Made by a program: the position numbers and the translations under genes | Notes under the pieces: model-generated | Databases searched by the model: none | The model's input: the letters and a program-made list of their open reading frames with translations, nothing else | Told to the model about the DNA's origin: nothing | Shown here: piece after piece, positions 60,063 to 64,000 of the stretch | Position numbering within the stretch: position 1 is the first letter of the stretch | How the letters are laid out: every line of letters starts with the position of its first letter | DNA from: Arthrobacter_M sp030063245 | GTDB taxonomy: Bacteria > Actinomycetota > Actinomycetes > Actinomycetales > Micrococcaceae | Direction: 5' to 3' | DNA: 64,000 nucleotides | Assembly: GCF_051131705.1 (NCBI RefSeq) | Contig: NZ_CP180316.1 | Location: 434,001-498,000, forward strand

Positions 60063-62186
60063 GTGACCGCAACAGAGATGACGGGGACAGTGGTGCTGGC
60101 CGAGCCTTCCTTCGGTGCGGCTTTGTCGCGTCCGTTTCCGCTTGGAGTCAGTGCCGCGCCACTGCCGGGTGCCGGGGTGGACGACCGGCAGGACCGGGTC
60201 AACGTCGCCGTTTATGCCCCGGGATTGACCGATGCCGCGCTCTATTTCCAGGCGCCCGGTATGCCGTGGCGCGCAGTGCTGCTGCCCGATTGCAGCGACG
60301 GCGTGCACCACGGTCTGGTGACCGGGATGCCGGCCGGAAGCCGCTATGGCTTCTGGGCGGGCCGGCGTCCGGGTGAGCCGGACCGGCAGAGTCCTGACCC
60401 GGAAACCGATCAGCTGCTGCTGGACCCGTACGGCCGGTTCATCTCGGAACGCACCCACGGGGACTATGCGCTGTACAACTCGGTCCGGATGCAGAGCGGC
60501 TTTGATTGGGGAAATGACGCCCCGCCGCGCACGCCCTGGCGCAACAGTGTGATCTACGAAGCCCATCTGCAGGGCCAGACCATGCTGCACCCGCAGATCC
60601 CCGCGGAAATCCGGGGAAGCTACGCGGGTATGGCACATCCAGTCATGATTGGTTACCTGAGCGCGCTCGGCATCACCGCCGTCGAGCTTTTGCCCATCCA
60701 CTTTCACTTGGATGAGCCGCACCTGCAGACACTGGGATTGCGTAACTACTGGGGCTATAACACCCTGGGTTACTTTGCGCCGCAGGTTTCGTACGCCAGT
60801 GCCGCGGCGCAGGCATCCGGTCCGCAGGCGGTGCAGGACGAGCTCAAGGGCATGATCAAAGCGCTGCACGCCGCCGGCATCGAGGTCATTCTGGATGTGG
60901 TGTACAACCACACCGCGGAGGGGCCGGCGGATCGGCCGCAGCTGTGCTGGCGTGGCCTGGCCGAGCGCGCGTACTACCGGCATGGGGACGACGGTTACAT
61001 CGACACCACCGGCTGCGGGAATACTCTGGACTTCAGTGAAATGCGCGTAGTTCAGATGACGCTGGATTCGCTGCGGTACTGGGTGGAGGAATTCCATGTG
61101 GACGGATTCCGCTTCGATCTGGCCGTCTCGCTGGCACGCAACGCAGCCAATGAATTCCGTTCACTGCACCCATTCCTGATCGCTGCCGCCACGGATCAGG
61201 TGCTGGCCGGAGCCAAGCTGATCGCCGAGCCGTGGGATCTGGGCCCGGACGGCTGGCAGACCGGGCGCTTTCCGGCCGGCTGGGCGGACTGGAACGACCA
61301 CTTCCGGGACGAAGTGCGCGAGTTCTGGCTGCGCGACCAGGCCGCGCTGGCCGCCGGAGAAACCGGCGGGACCCTGTCCCGATTGGCCGACGGCCTGGCG
61401 GGTTCAGCCGGGCTCTTCGCGGGGTCGGGACGCAGCCAGCTTGCCTCCATCAACTTCGTCACCGCCCATGACGGCTTCACACTGACCGATTTGGTCTCCT
61501 ACGACCGCAAGCACAACGAAGCCAACGGTGAGGACAACCGGGACGGCCCGGACCATAACCGGAGCTGGAACCACGGCGTGGAGGGCCCCACGGTGAACCC
61601 GGACATTCTGGCCGCCCGCGCCCGGACGCGCCACAATATCATGGCCACGCTGCTGCTGTCCCTCGGGGTGCCGATGTTCACCGCCGGCGATGAACTGGCG
61701 CGCAGTCAGGGCGGCAACAACAACGTCTACTGCCAGGACAACGAGACCGCTTGGCTGGACTGGACGATGGGTGACGCGGCGCGGGAGATGCTGACCGCCA
61801 CCAAACGACTGATCCGGGTACGCCGGGATTTCCTGGCGGACCAGCCCAGCAGCTACCCGGCCCGCGGTGAGAGCTCAAACCTGCGCTGGTATGGCGCGGA
61901 CGGGACACCGATGACGCCGGACCGGTGGCGGGATCCGGGCAACCGGGTGCTGCAGATGCTGATGAGTTCGGCGGGTGGCCTGCTGGACGGGCTGGTGGTC
62001 TTCAACGCCTCGCGCCTGGAGAGGGTCATTACGTTGCCGGCGCTGTCCGATGCGGACGGTGCTCCACGGATGTTCGACCTGCGGCTGACCACCGCCGAGG
62101 ACCATAAGCTGCGGCAGGGCGAGCGGACACCGGCAGGCGGAACCTCCCGGGTGGAAGCCAACTCGATCAGCGTTTACCGCGCCTGA
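60063..62186 (+). CDS. glgX: Glycogen debranching enzyme GlgX
   Basis: GH13 isoamylase-type enzyme that hydrolyses alpha-1,6 branches left by glycogen phosphorylase. The 707-aa protein has a CBM48-like N-terminal domain (about 20-115) and a TIM barrel with the GH13 blocks VILDVVYNHTAEG, GFRFDLAVSLAR (nucleophile Asp), LIAEPWDLG (acid/base Glu) and NFVTAHDGFTL. The C-terminal beta domain ends near 700. The GTG start is 23 bp after rlmB. It is convergent with glgP, with which it degrades glycogen. Confidence 0.94.
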   Translation: MTATEMTGTVVLAEPSFGAALSRPFPLGVSAAPLPGAGVDDRQDRVNVAVYAPGLTDAALYFQAPGMPWRAVLLPDCSDGVHHGLVTGMPAGSRYGFWAGRRPGEPDRQSPDPETDQLLLDPYGRFISERTHGDYALYNSVRMQSGFDWGNDAPPRTPWRNSVIYEAHLQGQTMLHPQIPAEIRGSYAGMAHPVMIGYLSALGITAVELLPIHFHLDEPHLQTLGLRNYWGYNTLGYFAPQVSYASAAAQASGPQAVQDELKGMIKALHAAGIEVILDVVYNHTAEGPADRPQLCWRGLAERAYYRHGDDGYIDTTGCGNTLDFSEMRVVQMTLDSLRYWVEEFHVDGFRFDLAVSLARNAANEFRSLHPFLIAAATDQVLAGAKLIAEPWDLGPDGWQTGRFPAGWADWNDHFRDEVREFWLRDQAALAAGETGGTLSRLADGLAGSAGLFAGSGRSQLASINFVTAHDGFTLTDLVSYDRKHNEANGEDNRDGPDHNRSWNHGVEGPTVNPDILAARARTRHNIMATLLLSLGVPMFTAGDELARSQGGNNNVYCQDNETAWLDWTMGDAAREMLTATKRLIRVRRDFLADQPSSYPARGESSNLRWYGADGTPMTPDRWRDPGNRVLQMLMSSAGGLLDGLVVFNASRLERVITLPALSDADGAPRMFDLRLTTAEDHKLRQGERTPAGGTSRVEANSISVYRA

Positions 62187-62225
62187 CGAACTACCGCTCC
62201 TGGCGAACTACCGCTCCTGGCGGAC
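62175..62225. repeat. 17-bp triplication spanning the glgX stop codon
   Basis: Three adjacent 17-bp units of TACCGCTCCTGGCGAAC type (62175-62191, 62192-62208, 62209-62225). The first holds the TGA at 62184-62186; copies two and three are in the 3' untranslated region. Confidence 0.88.
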
Positions 62226-62269
62226 AGCCCTCCCGGATCTGAGGTGAGCACCTCAGATCCGGAAAGTGC

Positions 62270-64000
62270 TCAGGCGTTGATGATCAGACCCAGCTCGGCC
62301 TTGTTCGCCAGCGCAGCGTGGTTCGGCAGCACCCGCACGGTGTAGCCGAAGCTGCCTGAACGGTCGATGACAATATCGCCGCTGAACAGATACCGTCCCT
62401 GCCCCAGATCTTCGGACCTGTCCAGCACAGCCATCGTCGTTTCGCTGAGCTCGTCACTGTCCAACGCACGGCCGTAGGCCGTTTCCACACTGACATCCCG
62501 GGGTGTGAGCGAATCCAGTGCCACGTAGGCCTGCACCGTAATGGTGTCGCCGATCTGTGGCTCGTCCGTTACGCCGAGGGAGTCGACATGCTCGACGACC
62601 AGCCGCGGCCAGGCGGCCCGGACCCGGCCCGTCCAGGCGGCCAGTTCCTTGGCTTGGACATACCCATCGGCGCGTGCGGCCCGGCCGGAGAGGGCCGCGG
62701 GTTCATACAGCCGGGTCACGTAATCCTGCACCATTCGCTCGGCCGAGACCGCCGGCCCGAGCTTCGAGAGCGTGTGCTTGATCATCGAAATCCAGTGTGT
62801 CGGAAGCGTCTCCCGGGCCGCCTTGGAGGGCCCGGCGGCTCCGGCCCCGCTGGAGACGATCGAGCCATAGAACCGTGGCGCCACCTGATTCTCCAGCAGT
62901 TCATACAGAGCCGCCGCTTCAATGTCGTCCCGTTCCTCAAAGGAGGCACCGTTGTTGGCGGTCGGGATCGCCCAACCGTTTTCGCCGTCGTACAGTTCGT
63001 CCCACCAGCCGTCCATGACGGAAAGGTTCAGCGACCCGTTGATGGCAGCCTTCATACCCGAGGTTCCGCAGGCTTCCAGCGGACGCAGCGGATTGTTCAG
63101 CCAGACGTCGCACCCCGGGAACAGGGTGCGGGCCATGGCGATGTCATAGTTGGGCAGGAAGACGATCCGGTGCCTGACCGTGGGATCATCGGTGAAAGTG
63201 ACCAGATCCTGAATCATTTTTTTACCCGCGTCGTCCGCCGGGTGGGACTTCCCGGCGATGACCAGCTGAATGGGGTGGTCCACATTGAGCAGCAGGGCCC
63301 TCAGCCGGGCGGGATCGCGAAGCATCAGCGTCAGCCGCTTGTAGGTCGGCACGCGCCGGGCGAAACCGATCGTCAGCACATCCGGATCCAGCACGCTGTT
63401 CGTCCAGGCCAGTTCCGCGTCCGCTGCCCCGCGTTTCTTCCAGGAGGAACGCAGCCGGCGGCGCACGTCCTGCACCAATGCACCGCGCAGCGTGCGCCGC
63501 ATGGACCACACATCCGCGTCTGAGACGTCGTACACCTTGGCCCAGTCGGGCCCGTCCAGAACCTGGGCGCCAAAGCGTTCCGCGGCCAGGGCGCTGAGCT
63601 TCGGGTCCACCCAGGTGGGTACGTGCACACCATTGGTCACCGAGGTGATGGGAACCTCACTGTGATCGAAACCCGGCCACAGCCCGGCGAACATTTCGCG
63701 CGAAACCACGCCGTGCAGCTTTGCCACCCCGTTGGCCCGCTGGGCCAGCCGCAGACCCATGACGGCCATGTTGAACAACGTGCCGTCGCCGTCGTCGTAG
63801 GTCTCCGCGCCGAGCGCCAGGACCTTGTCCAGCGGCACATTCGGCGCCAGGCCGGCGTCGAAGAAGTGCCGGATCTGGCTGGCCGGGAAGCGGTCGATTC
63901 CCGCCGGGACGGGAGTGTGCGTGGTGAAGACGGTGGACGCCCGGCCCGCGGTGAGGGCCTCTTCCCAGCTCAACGGCGCCGCCGTCACTGCCGGGTCCAT
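62270..64000 (-). CDS. glgP: Alpha-glucan phosphorylase (partial, C-terminal part)
   Basis: Releases glucose 1-phosphate from glycogen or maltodextrin. The last 576 residues of the gene are in the window; it continues beyond the right edge, so the ATG at 64000 is not taken as the start. The visible parts are VFTTHTPVPAGIDRF, NMAVMGLRLAQRANGVAKLHGVVSREM, VPTYKRLTLMLRDPARLRALL, QLVIAGKSHPADDAGK, and the PLP/active-site region LFPGCDVWLNNPLRPLEACGTSGMKAAINGSLNLSVMDGWWDE. The C-terminal beta-like domain is as in actinobacterial GlgP of about 850 residues. It is convergent with glgX. Confidence 0.94.
   Translation of the reverse strand: MDPAVTAAPLSWEEALTAGRASTVFTTHTPVPAGIDRFPASQIRHFFDAGLAPNVPLDKVLALGAETYDDGDGTLFNMAVMGLRLAQRANGVAKLHGVVSREMFAGLWPGFDHSEVPITSVTNGVHVPTWVDPKLSALAAERFGAQVLDGPDWAKVYDVSDADVWSMRRTLRGALVQDVRRRLRSSWKKRGAADAELAWTNSVLDPDVLTIGFARRVPTYKRLTLMLRDPARLRALLLNVDHPIQLVIAGKSHPADDAGKKMIQDLVTFTDDPTVRHRIVFLPNYDIAMARTLFPGCDVWLNNPLRPLEACGTSGMKAAINGSLNLSVMDGWWDELYDGENGWAIPTANNGASFEERDDIEAAALYELLENQVAPRFYGSIVSSGAGAAGPSKAARETLPTHWISMIKHTLSKLGPAVSAERMVQDYVTRLYEPAALSGRAARADGYVQAKELAAWTGRVRAAWPRLVVEHVDSLGVTDEPQIGDTITVQAYVALDSLTPRDVSVETAYGRALDSDELSETTMAVLDRSEDLGQGRYLFSGDIVIDRSGSFGYTVRVLPNHAALANKAELGLIINA

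Overview
This 64 kb window is chromosomal DNA of a high-GC Gram-positive bacterium, most likely an Arthrobacter-like member of the Micrococcaceae. The evidence is dense GC-rich coding with GTG and TTG starts and several lineage-typical genes: GTP-dependent PEP carboxykinase, the proteasome activator Bpa ending in GQYL, SenX3-RegX3-PhoU, CarD, a DUF2516 protein, and a RecQ with a phosphoribosyltransferase-like tail. I see no CRISPR array, rRNA operon or complete prophage.

Left core (1-12.7 kb): a peptide/nickel-type ABC transporter (permease, permease, Tat lipoprotein) is divergent from a FadR-type regulator, with two palindromes between them. Then come tRNA-Arg, pckG, an NsrR-like Rrf2 regulator with flavohaemoglobin hmp, a phosphomannomutase with a small partner, and recQ. 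From 12.7 to 15.2 kb a decayed AbiEi/DUF559-like gene is cut by an IS1182-family element, which also clips the tail of an MFS exporter gene; that gene is divergent from a marR gene. From 17.5 to 24.4 kb lies narGHJI (respiratory nitrate reductase). Its narH carries an in-frame TAG at codon 59, so as written the beta subunit is broken. tRNA-Ser(GCU), a large FAD/NAD(P)-binding protein and tRNA-Ser(UGA) follow. An IS1595-family element sits exactly at the start codon of a DUF222/HNH gene.

Between a quinone oxidoreductase gene (qor, ends 31.58 kb) and bpa (starts 42.85 kb) is an accessory island of about 11 kb made largely of fragments. It holds a 3' piece of cstA, a ParA without its Walker A motif, a small plasmid-type partition protein, the tail of a Tn-type AAA ATPase, a decayed IS3 transposase, a DUF4913 protein and the C-terminal part of a conjugative coupling protein. 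Interleaved are small intact regulator-plus-enzyme modules: arsR/RibD-like/AHSA1, RibD-like/MBL with hxlR, and arsR/double AHSA1. One module is bracketed by a 49-50 bp direct repeat with invariant arms and a variable middle.

Right core (42.8-64 kb): bpa, tRNA-Thr, an exported alpha/beta hydrolase, holB, tmk, a cystathionine gamma-synthase-like gene, DUF2516, a methyltransferase, gpmA, phoU, senX3-regX3 with a PHO-box-like repeat, a lipoprotein, carD, ispD, ispF, cysS, rlmB, glgX, and the 3' part of glgP.

The most unusual global signal is that many genes carry short tandem duplications across or beside their stop codons (qor, narI, glgX, holB, the gene after bpa, the methyltransferase gene, the MFS gene). 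Other genes have in-frame repeats at a protein end (bpa, senX3, the lipoprotein). Two intergenic regions between convergent genes hold 24-25 bp near-perfect hairpins with 7-nt TTTG loops.
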